From the NCBI GenBank assembly GCA_017857815.1, contig JAFMCL010000003.1, positions 1 to 64,000 on the forward strand: a stretch of 64,000 bases of DNA. Direction: 5' to 3'. Every line of letters begins with the position of its first letter. Positions within the stretch are counted from its first letter, which is position 1. The DNA comes from Flavobacteriaceae bacterium. Its GTDB lineage: Bacteria > Bacteroidota > Bacteroidia > Flavobacteriales > Flavobacteriaceae. Position numbers and translations under genes: made by a program. Positions 35,807 to 45,800 of this stretch are shown here, one piece after another. Below the pieces are notes generated by a model, which was given only the letters and a program-made list of their open reading frames with translations, was not told the origin of the DNA and searched no databases.

Positions 35807-37396
35807 TCACTTTAAAAACATTTCATTGTAAGTTCCTCTTTTATTAAAACCAGGGAAGTTTCTCATGCTAGAATATCGCGGGTAACTATCAAAAATTGGA
35901 TTTCCAAAGGCTCTTGGATCTCCCTGAGCTTTTAACGCTTCCATTAATTGATTGTGTAGTTCAATTTTGATTGATTCAAATTTCACGTCATTTGACAGGT
36001 CAATAGTACAATAGGGATCTGACTTAATATCATAGAGCTGAGATTGTGGTCGTTTGGAGAAAGCTAGTTCAAATAAAGCTTTATTATCTTTGGAATTCTC
36101 CAATTCCATGACAATGGTTTTTGATGGAGAAGCATCCACATCTTGGTAGCCTGGATACAAGCCTTTAAATCCTGCAACACTATTTCTCTTTTCATTCTCA
36201 GGGTTTTTCGGGACAGGATCACCTGCAGGCCAACGATCTGGATCAAAATTATAGACATATAAAAAATCTTCAGTTCGGATCGCCCTTGCAGGATACCCAA
36301 GGTTATCTGGCCTTGCGTGGGTATGCCTTTCACGGCCTGTCAGGACAAACTCACGATGTTTGGGATGATCTTCTTGGGTCAGTAGGGGCATTAAACTTTT
36401 ACCTGTGGTTGCAATTGATTCTGAGAGGTTGACCAAATCTAAAATCGTTGGAGCAATGTCTATTAACCCCACAGGTTCGTGAACTTGTTTTTTAGAAATC
36501 ACAATCTTGGGCATAGAAATCGCCAAAGGAACATGCGTGCCAAACTCTTGTAGATTAGCTTTGGCATAGGGGAAAGGCATTCCGTTATCTGCTGTTACAA
36601 CAATGAAGGTGTTATCCAGCTCTCCTTTCTCCTTTAAAAAAGAAATCATCTGAAAAAGATGACTGTCAAAATGCTCTATTTCAAGGAGGTAATCTAAGAT
36701 ATCATTTCTGACGATTTCAGTATCTGGTAAAAATGCAGGAACACGAACAGCATCAATGTCTTTTCCAGCTTTAACGCCAGTGCCATATTCATAAACACGG
36801 TGGGGTTCATGCGCGCCAAACCAAAACATAAAAGGGGCGCCCTCCTCTTTCTTACTAAAGAAATCTTTAAAATTTTCAATATAATTGTTGGGTTGAATTC
36901 CTTTTGTAGGGGCTTGACTCAATACGTGATTATTAAACGCTGTTCCCACAGGGTTTTGTTTTCTGCCACTGATTTTCCAATTCCCAGGACCCCATGGTTT
37001 TCCTGTAAAACCAATGAAGTATCCATTTTTCTCTAATTCTTCGGTAAAGACTTTAAACTTATTCGGAAAAGCGCTTCCATGTGTTCCTGCTTCTTCTAAT
37101 TCCCAAATATTTTTTCCAGTTAATATCGCTGCGCGAGAAGGACTACATTGTGGTGCAGCCACGAATGCATTGTGAAACAAAACACCGCTGTTGGCGACAT
37201 AATCAAACCCAGGCGTGTTGATTTCAGAAAAACCATAAACACCAGCATGAGGATAAGATTGATCATCTGCAATTGCAAATAAAATATTGGGGGATTTTTT
37301 TACTTTTTTATTTTGAGATTCGCAGGAATTTAAACCACAAAAAATAAGGCCCAATCCAAAACTAAGTTGGATAAATAGATGCTTAGAAAAATTCAT
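35807..37396 (-). CDS. S1-family sulfatase, lipoprotein (heparan-N-sulfatase-like, S1_8 type)
   Basis: This 529-residue sulfatase has a lipobox ending at Cys25 and the formylglycine motif CSPSR with Cys84. N-terminal metal ligands are in AIADDQSYPH (43-50) and the C-terminal ones in TADNGMPFPYAK. The opening, FAIADDQSYPHAGVYGFSEINTPG, and the GKPWGPGNWK segment resemble the SGSH-like subfamily S1_8, which in marine bacteria is not necessarily N-specific. It hydrolyses sulfate esters, or sulfamates, on the imported or surface glycan. It is the last gene of the long sulfatase operon and overlaps the preceding sulfatase by four bases. Confidence 0.88.
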   Translation of the reverse strand: MNFSKHLFIQLSFGLGLIFCGLNSCESQNKKVKKSPNILFAIADDQSYPHAGVYGFSEINTPGFDYVANSGVLFHNAFVAAPQCSPSRAAILTGKNIWELEEAGTHGSAFPNKFKVFTEELEKNGYFIGFTGKPWGPGNWKISGRKQNPVGTAFNNHVLSQAPTKGIQPNNYIENFKDFFSKKEEGAPFMFWFGAHEPHRVYEYGTGVKAGKDIDAVRVPAFLPDTEIVRNDILDYLLEIEHFDSHLFQMISFLKEKGELDNTFIVVTADNGMPFPYAKANLQEFGTHVPLAISMPKIVISKKQVHEPVGLIDIAPTILDLVNLSESIATTGKSLMPLLTQEDHPKHREFVLTGRERHTHARPDNLGYPARAIRTEDFLYVYNFDPDRWPAGDPVPKNPENEKRNSVAGFKGLYPGYQDVDASPSKTIVMELENSKDNKALFELAFSKRPQSQLYDIKSDPYCTIDLSNDVKFESIKIELHNQLMEALKAQGDPRAFGNPIFDSYPRYSSMRNFPGFNKRGTYNEMFLK

Positions 37397-38910
37397 TTTA
37401 TATCATTTAATTTATTTGCATTGACGATTGAGTCCAATTGAGATTGCATTGCCAGCAATAGTTCTGGATGTTTTTTTGACAGTTCTATTGCTTCCAAAGG
37501 ATCGTCATTCATATTAAAAAGTCGATGTGAAGGCATGCCTTCCATTGGGGTTACAAAAGTTGGGGGCGAAAACCCACCAGACCCTAATTTTTCGATAAAC
37601 TTCCACTCCCCTTTTCTGATCGCAAAGTGACCGCGTGAAGAGTGATGTATGATGGGTTTTACTATCGGTATGTGCTCCTCATTAATTAATTCCTCATAAA
37701 TACTGTGACTGTCAATTCCACTGGAGAAAGCTCCTGTAATGTCAGCCAACGTAGCCATCAAGTTGGCCAATGTATTTGGGTTCGAGCTGCTTCGACCTCC
37801 CTTAATTTTATTCTCCCATTTTACAATAAAAGGAACACGATGACCACCATCATAAACGTCTCCTTTCATCCCTCTCAAGTTGCCTGCAGCTTTGTGTTGG
37901 TGAAGGTCAATATGTCTTGGCTTCCAGTAAGGCCCATTATCGCTTGTGAAAATAATAAGGGTTTCCTGAGTCAATTGTTTCTCTTCCAAATGATCCAATA
38001 GCTTTCCAATTTGAGCATCAACCATGGTCACAAAATCACCATACATTCCTGCTTCAGCTGTTCCATTGTACTCGACAGTAGGAAGCCAAGGGGTATGCGG
38101 TGCTGGAAGGGGTAAATACAAGAAAAATGGTTGCACTTGCTCCTTTTGTGTATCGATATAATTTTTGGCTTTGTTAATAAAAGTCGGAAGTACATCATAA
38201 AACTCAAATCCTTCTGCCATAGGACCTGGACGCCAAAATGCAAGGTCTTTGTCTGAATCTAAACTATTTCCTTGGGTGTATTGATTTACTGGTTTCACAT
38301 AGTTATTATTCTCTAAATAAACATAGGGCGGAATGTCTAATGAAGCAGGAATGATGTAACTGTAATCAAAACCAGTCTCTAAAGGCCCAGAATTGGGTTG
38401 CTTAGAAAAGTCAATTATTTCCTCATCATAATCACGTATTAATCCAAAACTGTTTTTATCAACTTGTGAACTTTCATAAGGTTCTTTCAACTCCCAACCA
38501 AGACCCAAATGCCATTTTCCGATAACAGCGGTATTGTAATCCTTTTGTTTTAACATTTTAGCGACTGTATTCTTTTGGGGAGCAATCAATGGAGGTCCAT
38601 AACTCCAAAGTACCCCTTTTTTAAGTCCAGTCCTCCACGCGTATTCTCCAGTAAGAATACTGTATCGCGTTGGGGTACATACAGAAGAAGTGGAGTGCAT
38701 GTCCATAAAAGACATTCCTGAAGCTGCCAATCGATCAAGATTAGGTGTTTTTATCTTGGAATCTTTATTGTAAAACGACAAATCCCCGAAACCCAAATCA
38801 TCAGCAAGAATGTATATGATGTTTGGACGTTGATTTTTAGTTGCTACTTGGGGTGCACAGCTGAAAATAATTAGCACAATCAGAGCACAAACATTTTTTA
38901 AACTTTTCAT
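37393..38910 (-). CDS. S1-family arylsulfatase-type sulfatase, lipoprotein
   Basis: This 505-residue sulfatase has a lipobox ending at Cys18 (LIIFSC) and CTPTR with the formylglycine Cys78. Metal ligands are in ILADDLGFGDL (34-43) and FTSDNGPYWK. The long insert VLWSYGPPLIAPQKNTVAKML after the active site is typical of the S1_15/S1_16-like group with galactosamine- or galactose-6-sulfatase relatives, a classification I make from memory. Start and stop overlap the neighbouring genes by four bases each, so it is tightly coupled to the PhoD-like gene upstream and the sulfatase downstream. Confidence 0.9.
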   Translation of the reverse strand: MKSLKNVCALIVLIIFSCAPQVATKNQRPNIIYILADDLGFGDLSFYNKDSKIKTPNLDRLAASGMSFMDMHSTSSVCTPTRYSILTGEYAWRTGLKKGVLWSYGPPLIAPQKNTVAKMLKQKDYNTAVIGKWHLGLGWELKEPYESSQVDKNSFGLIRDYDEEIIDFSKQPNSGPLETGFDYSYIIPASLDIPPYVYLENNNYVKPVNQYTQGNSLDSDKDLAFWRPGPMAEGFEFYDVLPTFINKAKNYIDTQKEQVQPFFLYLPLPAPHTPWLPTVEYNGTAEAGMYGDFVTMVDAQIGKLLDHLEEKQLTQETLIIFTSDNGPYWKPRHIDLHQHKAAGNLRGMKGDVYDGGHRVPFIVKWENKIKGGRSSSNPNTLANLMATLADITGAFSSGIDSHSIYEELINEEHIPIVKPIIHHSSRGHFAIRKGEWKFIEKLGSGGFSPPTFVTPMEGMPSHRLFNMNDDPLEAIELSKKHPELLLAMQSQLDSIVNANKLNDIK

Positions 38911-40397
38911 TTTGCTTTGGCTTTAAATTTATTTCTTATTTTACCATTCACATCATAGTGATTAACGGATATACTCCCTCCATCATCAGGGTCAATGGTG
39001 ACGGTCATCATTCCACCGATAACGTTGAGATATAAATGCTCGGGAGTGAAATCTTCTTGCTTCCATCCCCCAGCATGGGCATCACTTGCAGGACCGCTTG
39101 AAAACTCAACTGTTCCGGTCTTTTTGTGTTTTGAAACATATTGCCAATGTCGATCTCCACAAATAGAATACATGTTTTTTTGCTCGGCCAAAAAGGATCT
39201 AATGATATCTCCTTCATGCCTGAAACTGGGATTCGCATGATTGTCTTTCTTTGTTTTTCTGTCTGGACCAATGATGGGTGTTGGACTTATTATTAATTTA
39301 AACGTTGCATCAGATTCTTTGACCGTTCGTTTAAACCATTCCATTTGCTCTTTTCCCCAGATTGTTTTCTCAGGTCCATCAGGTGCAGTATTAGGACTTC
39401 TAAAGTCTCGCCCCTCAACCAACCATATTTGCAAATCTTTTCCCCATCTAAAAGTTCTATAAGTTTTGTTCTTTATGGGCATTTCTTGCCTAAAAACTTC
39501 TAAACCTTGATCAAAAGTAAAATCTCCCATGAAATCAGGACTCATCCCACGATAGCTGTCATTGTACCAAGTGTCATGATCGTCTTTCTCAAAATAACTA
39601 CTCACTTGGGAATGGAAATCTTTATTTGTGGGTATGCTAAACATCCTGTCCCAATGGTAGTAAGCCATTGCTTTGTTTTTTGCTAAATTATCATAATAGA
39701 TAATGTCACCCGTATGAACAAAAAAATCTACTCCCACTTCTAACATTAACGGATAAATTTTAAATCCATCGGGGCGGTCTTGATGCCCATAACCTTGACC
39801 TGTGCTGACACCAAAAGTGACCTTCCGTGAAACTTTTGTATTGGGTGCTGTTTTAAATTTTCCGATAAGGGTTGCGCTAATTTTTTCTGACCCTGTTGGT
39901 TTTCCTTCTACAAGTAGATCATAATCCACACCAGATTTAAGGTTGCTTAAAATAAACTTCTTGCTAAAATTTGCCTCAGGATCTACTGCGTTCCATTTAG
40001 TAATTGTCCATTTTTTTGCGGTATTAATTTTATATTTTAATCGAACCTCACCAGTTTTACCCGGAACAGCTCCCTCAATGGTTTCAATATCATGACCTTC
40101 GGGGAAATAAATAATAGGATTTTTGTCCCTACGAGTTTTTCTTAAATGCTTCTCCCCAGACTCTGGATCCGTATAAATCGAAATGGGAAGCAATGCGTTG
40201 TTCACTCTTGTTTTATTTTTAGTCAAACGCGTCCATACAATCGCTTCATTTTGACTTACATCTCCAATTCTAATTCCAGTTGCAAAATATGGCCCTTCTT
40301 GTTCAGAAAGAATTTCATTTGATTGCGAGAAACCAGTAGTGGTGATTAAAATAGTAAGGATTAACCCGCTAAACTTTAACAATGAATTCATTATCAT
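38907..40397 (-). CDS. PhoD-like phosphatase/phosphodiesterase, secreted
   Basis: This 496-residue paralogue of the protein at 31425-32906 has a Sec signal (to about residue 25, TTTGFSQ) in place of a lipobox. The PhoD motifs are clear: VDFFVHTGDIIYYD, SYFEKDDHDTWYNDSY, FRWGKDLQIWLVEGRDF and YSICGDRHWQY. It is embedded between two sulfatase genes, with a four-base overlap downstream and three bases upstream, so it must be part of the same transcript and is likely to act on the same glycan. No phosphate-starvation context is visible. Whether it removes phosphate or another ester cannot be decided from sequence. Confidence 0.83.
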   Translation of the reverse strand: MIMNSLLKFSGLILTILITTTGFSQSNEILSEQEGPYFATGIRIGDVSQNEAIVWTRLTKNKTRVNNALLPISIYTDPESGEKHLRKTRRDKNPIIYFPEGHDIETIEGAVPGKTGEVRLKYKINTAKKWTITKWNAVDPEANFSKKFILSNLKSGVDYDLLVEGKPTGSEKISATLIGKFKTAPNTKVSRKVTFGVSTGQGYGHQDRPDGFKIYPLMLEVGVDFFVHTGDIIYYDNLAKNKAMAYYHWDRMFSIPTNKDFHSQVSSYFEKDDHDTWYNDSYRGMSPDFMGDFTFDQGLEVFRQEMPIKNKTYRTFRWGKDLQIWLVEGRDFRSPNTAPDGPEKTIWGKEQMEWFKRTVKESDATFKLIISPTPIIGPDRKTKKDNHANPSFRHEGDIIRSFLAEQKNMYSICGDRHWQYVSKHKKTGTVEFSSGPASDAHAGGWKQEDFTPEHLYLNVIGGMMTVTIDPDDGGSISVNHYDVNGKIRNKFKAKAK

Positions 40398-40400
40398 TTC

Positions 40401-41837
40401 TTAATTTTTTGCTTTAAAATATTCATTTATTGTGAGGAAGCTCTTGGGGGACCAGGAAGCATTTATCTTTGGTATTTTACTTTTAAAACTTAACTTAATA
40501 TCCTCTGTATTCTCATCTAGTGCAAGGTTATTTCTTTCTTCGGGATCAAGTCTTAAATCATACAGCTCTTCGGAACCATCTTCATAAATAATATAACGAT
40601 GGGTTTCGTTAACAAAACTATGGTTATTTGCTCCATAGGTAGTTATTGCCACTCGATTTATTTCAGTCTCCCCTTTGATAAGTGGAACAAGACTTTTCCC
40701 TTCATTCAAAGGGTTCTTGGGTAGGTTGCACAATTCCAATAGTGAAGGATAAACATCCAATAACTCAACCGCAGTGTTTACTATCTGATTGGCTGGCTGT
40801 CCTGGGATTTTAAAAATCATTGGTACCCGAGTCGATTCACTCCAAACCGTATGTTTTCCAAAAGAACCTTTTTCTCCAATTTCATAACCATGATCAGACC
40901 ACAATACTACTATTGTATTCTTATTATTTGGTCCATCATCAAGTGCTTTCAGCACTTCCCCTACTTGGTGGTCTACGAAAGATATACATGCTAAATAGGC
41001 TTGAATAATTTTTTTCCATTGGTTATTCTCTATTGCCCAATCTGTAGTTGGCATCATCCCCTTAAAAGCGATTTGTTTTGCTATTTCAGGAAGGTCGTCA
41101 AAATCATTTGCTTCGTAAGAAGGCAATTTAATATCCTTCAGAGGATGTAGGTCGAACCATTTTTGTGGAGCATGCCAAGGCACATGTGGCCTTATAAATC
41201 CAACCGCAAGAAAAAAGGGTTTTTCATGGCTAAGCAAGAGTTCATTTTTTGCCCATTGGGCAACTTTATAATCAATCATTAAACTGTCTGCACTTGGGTA
41301 AACTCCCCAGTCCGTGGCAGTCCCCTTTTTGTCCCAATTCAAATTTTTTGGAGGACTTGGTCCAAAACCTTTTTCTCTTCCTCCAGAAACCTCAAAAGTG
41401 CCTTCTGGTGCATGTTTATGAAATATCTTTCCCACTCCCAAAGTCTTGTAGCCCTGCTTATTAAAATAATTAGGTAAAAAGTCAATATTCGTAAGTATGG
41501 GATGAGCTGATCGTATATCCTTGTCGCTAATCTGCCCATAAATTCCTGTGGTAGAAGGGCGCAGTCCAGACATAAGGGAGGCTCTCGAAGGACCGCAAAT
41601 AGGAGCTTGACAATGAACATTCCTAAATAAAACTCCTTCTCTAGCCAATCGATCAATGTTTGGGGTAATGGCGTTAGGGTGTTCGCTTAAAACACCTACC
41701 CAGTCGTTGAGATCATCGATACTGATCATTAAGACATTGGGGGGCGGATTAGTAGTTTTTGGCTCGCATCCCAAAAGAGAGAATCCTAAAAAATATAGGA
41801 AAAATGATTTAAAATAAATCTTATTTATTCTCAACAT
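40401..41837 (-). CDS. Iduronate-2-sulfatase-like S1_7 sulfatase, lipoprotein
   Basis: This 478-residue sulfatase has a lipobox ending at Cys24 (FSLLGC) and CGPSR with Cys81. ISIDDLNDWVGVL (38-50) and LWSDHGYEIGEKGSFGKH are hallmarks of the iduronate-2-sulfatase group (S1_7). Ulvan and glycosaminoglycans both contain iduronate, so this is a useful hint at substrate, though marine S1_7 members act on several sugars. The gene is in the middle of the operon, three bases from both neighbours (a PhoD-like gene and the DUF4962 lyase-like gene). A second S1_7-like sulfatase lies at 50361-52034. Confidence 0.9.
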   Translation of the reverse strand: MLRINKIYFKSFFLYFLGFSLLGCEPKTTNPPPNVLMISIDDLNDWVGVLSEHPNAITPNIDRLAREGVLFRNVHCQAPICGPSRASLMSGLRPSTTGIYGQISDKDIRSAHPILTNIDFLPNYFNKQGYKTLGVGKIFHKHAPEGTFEVSGGREKGFGPSPPKNLNWDKKGTATDWGVYPSADSLMIDYKVAQWAKNELLLSHEKPFFLAVGFIRPHVPWHAPQKWFDLHPLKDIKLPSYEANDFDDLPEIAKQIAFKGMMPTTDWAIENNQWKKIIQAYLACISFVDHQVGEVLKALDDGPNNKNTIVVLWSDHGYEIGEKGSFGKHTVWSESTRVPMIFKIPGQPANQIVNTAVELLDVYPSLLELCNLPKNPLNEGKSLVPLIKGETEINRVAITTYGANNHSFVNETHRYIIYEDGSEELYDLRLDPEERNNLALDENTEDIKLSFKSKIPKINASWSPKSFLTINEYFKAKN

Positions 41838-41840
41838 TAT

Positions 41841-44447
41841 TTATCTGATTAATGCATTCAAAATACTCTTAGGATAGACATCTCCCATAGTATTTATATG
41901 TTTTTCTCCACCTATGGATTCAATCAATCTTGACAATCCTTCTTTTTGGTTCGACTCTAAACCATCACTCATCTCTAAATGAGAAATAAATTCAAGCGAT
42001 CCATCATTCTTTTCAACTTTAATCCTAGCTGGAGCATTGGAATCCATATTTGCTGTTATTTTCCAGTCTAAAATCTCATAAACTCCTTTTTCTGAGGGGA
42101 CAACTTCACTGTACTCTAAATTGTCACTTACTTGAATGACTGCTAGAAATTTCATTTTCTCTTGTTTTTCTTTTGTTGTTGCTTTAAAATGCCAGTGATT
42201 TTTATAGGTAACCAATTCTCCTTTTGCATTTAGTTTCTTGATGAAGTTGAAGGGCTCTACTGTAAATTTATCGGTAACATCATAGCTTATATGAGAACCT
42301 CCAAAAAGGGTCACCCTTCCCCCACGATCTTCGTAAGTTGTTTCCACGGTTTTATTTTCAGTATCTAACTTTAGCCCGTGATAGTTGTGAATCAACCAAC
42401 TCCAATCAACTGGTTTTTCAGCTTCCAGTACATCATAGACAACCAAAATATCCGGCTTTAACAAAATGAAATGCCTTCTAAACTTTTTAACGCTCATGTC
42501 GTCGGGAGTATTGTCTTTTCTAACTCTTTGACTTAGTTCATGAGACTCATAGGCATGAGAAGCGTCTCCAACAACATAAGACAGTTGATCTCCTTCAATA
42601 AAACGAGGCAAAAACCCATAAGCACCTGAATCATACGGTTGTCCTTGACCATCCACCAAAATAGTATTGTGACCCTGTGTGTGTTTGTGCCAAGCTTGTT
42701 GATGGGGAGATCCCATCCATGGGCGATAACCGCTGTTGTAAAACAAACGTTTTCCTTTATAAGCAATGTTAAAATTGTTCTGCTCTGCATGGGTATGCGC
42801 CAATGGCCCCATTGGAGAACTCTTCACAGAAACCATTAAATTCTTATCAATATTATTCCTGTCCGAATTAAGGTAAGCAACGCCCACGTCCCTAAAAATA
42901 GCAGCATCTCTAAGGGCAGTATTTCCATCTGTTTCCGGTAATTCCATGTCATATCCTCGAGTCATTCTAAACCATGCATAATCCTTGTCATCGCTGAGTT
43001 TGGATTTCACAAGTGCATCACCCGTATAATCTAGATCAATATAAGGTTCCTCCAGATTCCCTAGGATATCAAAGACCTGATCTGAATATGTTCGAGCACG
43101 TGGATCTTTCAAAATCCTTGCTATAGCATCCGAAAATGCGCCATATTCAATATTGGGCATTGGCCATTTTTTTCCATCATTGCAAAAACCGTCGCTAGTA
43201 GAGCCCGGGGGGTAACTATAACTCATCCAAGTCATAAAGTTTTCATACCAAGGAGAAACAAAAAAATCCAATCCTGTGAAATCACCTAAACGCATCGGAA
43301 CATCTAGCAAAGTCATTACATTCATTCTCATGTAACCAGTTCCATTAAACCATGCGCCATCTTCAACACCCATTTTGGGGTGTTGTGCAATCCAAAGCTC
43401 GTAGAGGTAGGTAAACCACTTTGAAGCTTCTGGAACCTCATTAACCAAAGCAATTGAAGAGATAAACAAGCGATGAAAGATGTGCTGCCAAACATGCATT
43501 GAAGAATTTCTATTTTCAACATAATTCGTCCAATTATCGTAAAACCCATCACCTCGTGCCACAATTTGATTTACAACGGATTGACGCTCACTCTCCTCAA
43601 ATTTTTCCCAAAAAACGTCAATCGCCAACGCCAATGATTGCATTATAAAGGCATCACCAAAATCATTGATATGGGTCAATCCTTTAGGATCCCATTGCGC
43701 AGCTTGCAGCATCCATTTACGGGCATTATTAAAATATTTTTCTTCTTGGGTTAAAACAAACGCCTTGGTTAAGGTTTCGAGTGATTCTCCAAATTGAACT
43801 CCTATCTTTTGACTAAACTGTTTTGCTATTTTTTCTGTTTCGCTGCGGTCTCTTCCTTCAAAAGTTGCTATAGCATCATCTTCTTTAGGAATACGCAGCG
43901 TTAATACTAAATCCGCAGCTGCTATAATTTTCTCTCGCTCTTTATAATTTTTTGATTTATTAATAAATTGAGGTAAATTTTCTTTTTTTATTAATACCCG
44001 AGGATGTACCTTACCTATTCCCGCTAGCACTTCGTTCACAGCAGGAGGTACAAATGAAATGGTTTCATCATTAACAACAAAAGAAGCCACTTCACTCCAA
44101 CTTGACAACTTGGACTTGTATTGCCAGTACCAAATTCCTTTTTTTAAATTTTGATGAGGATTTATTAATGAAAATGGAATGTCATTTATTTCAATTAATT
44201 CGTTTTTAAATTCTGGATCTGTAGCAATCCTGACATCGTAAAATGAAGATTTATCAGAAGGCCATTCTAAACTTGGACTGGAAAACCTGGCACTAATATT
44301 ATTATCAGGAGACATCCAGCGTCTGTATTTTGGATAAATAAAATCTGGCATAACTTCTTTTCCTAATGACTTCGGTTGTTCTTGACTAATACAAGATTGT
44401 ATTAGAATCGAAAACAAAAGGACTATTGTGTAAAACTTGTGATTCAT
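41841..44447 (-). CDS. DUF4962/heparinase II-III family protein, probable polysaccharide lyase, lipoprotein
   Basis: This 868-residue lipoprotein (IQSC, Cys19) has an N-terminal fibronectin-like segment (about 30-135), an (alpha/alpha)-toroid DUF4962 region (about 150-520, with NWTNYVENRNSSMHVWQHIFHR) and a heparinase-II/III beta-sandwich (about 530-760). HTHAEQNNFNIAYKGKRLFYNSGY with its His cluster and HKHTQGHNTILVDGQGQ are the conserved active-site and metal segments. Heparinase-type lyases cleave uronate linkages by beta-elimination. A family with this architecture, PL40, includes ulvan lyases of Formosa, but membership here is not established. It is inside the sulfatase operon, so an endo- or exo-lyase role on a sulfated uronate polymer is likely. 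Confidence 0.8.
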   Translation of the reverse strand: MNHKFYTIVLLFSILIQSCISQEQPKSLGKEVMPDFIYPKYRRWMSPDNNISARFSSPSLEWPSDKSSFYDVRIATDPEFKNELIEINDIPFSLINPHQNLKKGIWYWQYKSKLSSWSEVASFVVNDETISFVPPAVNEVLAGIGKVHPRVLIKKENLPQFINKSKNYKEREKIIAAADLVLTLRIPKEDDAIATFEGRDRSETEKIAKQFSQKIGVQFGESLETLTKAFVLTQEEKYFNNARKWMLQAAQWDPKGLTHINDFGDAFIMQSLALAIDVFWEKFEESERQSVVNQIVARGDGFYDNWTNYVENRNSSMHVWQHIFHRLFISSIALVNEVPEASKWFTYLYELWIAQHPKMGVEDGAWFNGTGYMRMNVMTLLDVPMRLGDFTGLDFFVSPWYENFMTWMSYSYPPGSTSDGFCNDGKKWPMPNIEYGAFSDAIARILKDPRARTYSDQVFDILGNLEEPYIDLDYTGDALVKSKLSDDKDYAWFRMTRGYDMELPETDGNTALRDAAIFRDVGVAYLNSDRNNIDKNLMVSVKSSPMGPLAHTHAEQNNFNIAYKGKRLFYNSGYRPWMGSPHQQAWHKHTQGHNTILVDGQGQPYDSGAYGFLPRFIEGDQLSYVVGDASHAYESHELSQRVRKDNTPDDMSVKKFRRHFILLKPDILVVYDVLEAEKPVDWSWLIHNYHGLKLDTENKTVETTYEDRGGRVTLFGGSHISYDVTDKFTVEPFNFIKKLNAKGELVTYKNHWHFKATTKEKQEKMKFLAVIQVSDNLEYSEVVPSEKGVYEILDWKITANMDSNAPARIKVEKNDGSLEFISHLEMSDGLESNQKEGLSRLIESIGGEKHINTMGDVYPKSILNALIR

Positions 44448-44451
44448 TTTT

Positions 44452-45792
44452 TTAATAATTTTTCCATTTTAAATAATATTGCTGGAGTTCCTCTGCTATT
44501 TGGGGATAATCATGATAAAGATTTACAGACTCATTGGGATCTTTGTCCAAGTCTATCAAAAGGTTTTTCTCTTTGTATTTATAAGCCCTATTACTCGTGT
44601 CATAGGGATTGCCCAACAGCTTCCATTTTCCTTTTCTAACCGCATAGGTGTCTCTGAACTCCCAAGCATACATTTCGTGGTTGGTTTTAGTGTTTTCATT
44701 GTTAATTAATTTCACAATACTTTTCCCATCTAAATCACTGGTATCTATATTCAAACCACAAAGTTCAGCCAAAGTAGGCATCCAGTCAACTACTGATACA
44801 AACTGGTCTCTCACCTGATTGGGTTTGATTTTCCCTGGCCAAGAAATCGCAGCAGGAACACGAATTCCACCTTCAAAAAGAGACTGTTTTGCACCACGGA
44901 AAGGGCCTGTAAAACCTCCTCCGTGGTGGGCGCGTTCCTCGGTTGAATGTCCATTGTCAGATTGAAATACAATAATCGTATTTTCAGTAAGTCCCCTTTG
45001 CTCTAACATCTTTATTAAAGCACCTATTCTCTCATCATGCGTACTTAAAAAAGCGGCATATAAATCTCTTGGGTAGGCAACTCCTTTTTCACGATAATAA
45101 GTCAACCAATCTTCTTCTCCTTGATAGGGATAGTGTGGAGAGTTCATTGCGTAAAACATAAAGAATGGTTTTTCCTTTAATCTTCTTTCAAAAAAACCGT
45201 CAGCTTCTTTTAGCATTAAGTCAGGAAAAAACTGACCATCATAAAAAACTTCTTCATTATTGCGAAGTAGATTGTGTCGATTTGTGCCATTCCAATAATA
45301 AAAATGGGAATAGTTATCAATACAACCCACCAAATGACCAAATGAATAATCAAAGCCTTGTGCATTCGGTAACATTTCGGGTTGGTATCCCAAATGCCAT
45401 TTTCCAATCAGTAAGGTTTCATATCCTGCATCTTTAAACATCTCCGCCATGGTGTATTCTGTACCTGGCAAACCGTTTGTGCTATATGGATTTTGACCTG
45501 CATTACCCGGACAACCGGCACGCTGAGGGGTTTTTCCTGTCAACAAAGAAGCACGAGAAGGAGAACAAACTGGCGAAGCATAGAATTGTGTGAAGCGAAC
45601 ACCACTGGTTACCAAGGTATCCATATTAGGGGTCAGAAGATCTTTAGCGCCATAGACGTTTAAATCTAAGGTTCCTTGATCGTCGGTATAAATAACAATC
45701 ACATTGGGCTTCTTTTGCGCAATTAAAGTGAAGAAAGAAAAGAAACAAGCCAGCGTAAGACTCAATTGTTTTAAATTATTCATTAAACGCAT
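44452..45792 (-). CDS. S1-family sulfatase, secreted
   Basis: This sulfatase has a Sec signal (LTLACFFSFFTLIAQ). I place the start at the ATG at 45790-45792 (MRLMNNLK), giving a normal signal and a small gap. An upstream in-frame ATG at 45819 would overlap the preceding gene by 19 bp. The formylglycine motif is VCSPSR. Metal ligands lie in VIYTDDQGTLDLN and FQSDNGHSTEER. Many His residues follow the second metal site (HHGGGFTGPFRGAK). The subfamily is not certain to me. It lies between the GH105-DUF1961 gene and the DUF4962 lyase-like gene. Confidence 0.88.
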   Translation of the reverse strand: MRLMNNLKQLSLTLACFFSFFTLIAQKKPNVIVIYTDDQGTLDLNVYGAKDLLTPNMDTLVTSGVRFTQFYASPVCSPSRASLLTGKTPQRAGCPGNAGQNPYSTNGLPGTEYTMAEMFKDAGYETLLIGKWHLGYQPEMLPNAQGFDYSFGHLVGCIDNYSHFYYWNGTNRHNLLRNNEEVFYDGQFFPDLMLKEADGFFERRLKEKPFFMFYAMNSPHYPYQGEEDWLTYYREKGVAYPRDLYAAFLSTHDERIGALIKMLEQRGLTENTIIVFQSDNGHSTEERAHHGGGFTGPFRGAKQSLFEGGIRVPAAISWPGKIKPNQVRDQFVSVVDWMPTLAELCGLNIDTSDLDGKSIVKLINNENTKTNHEMYAWEFRDTYAVRKGKWKLLGNPYDTSNRAYKYKEKNLLIDLDKDPNESVNLYHDYPQIAEELQQYYLKWKNY

Positions 45793-45800
45793 ATTTATTT

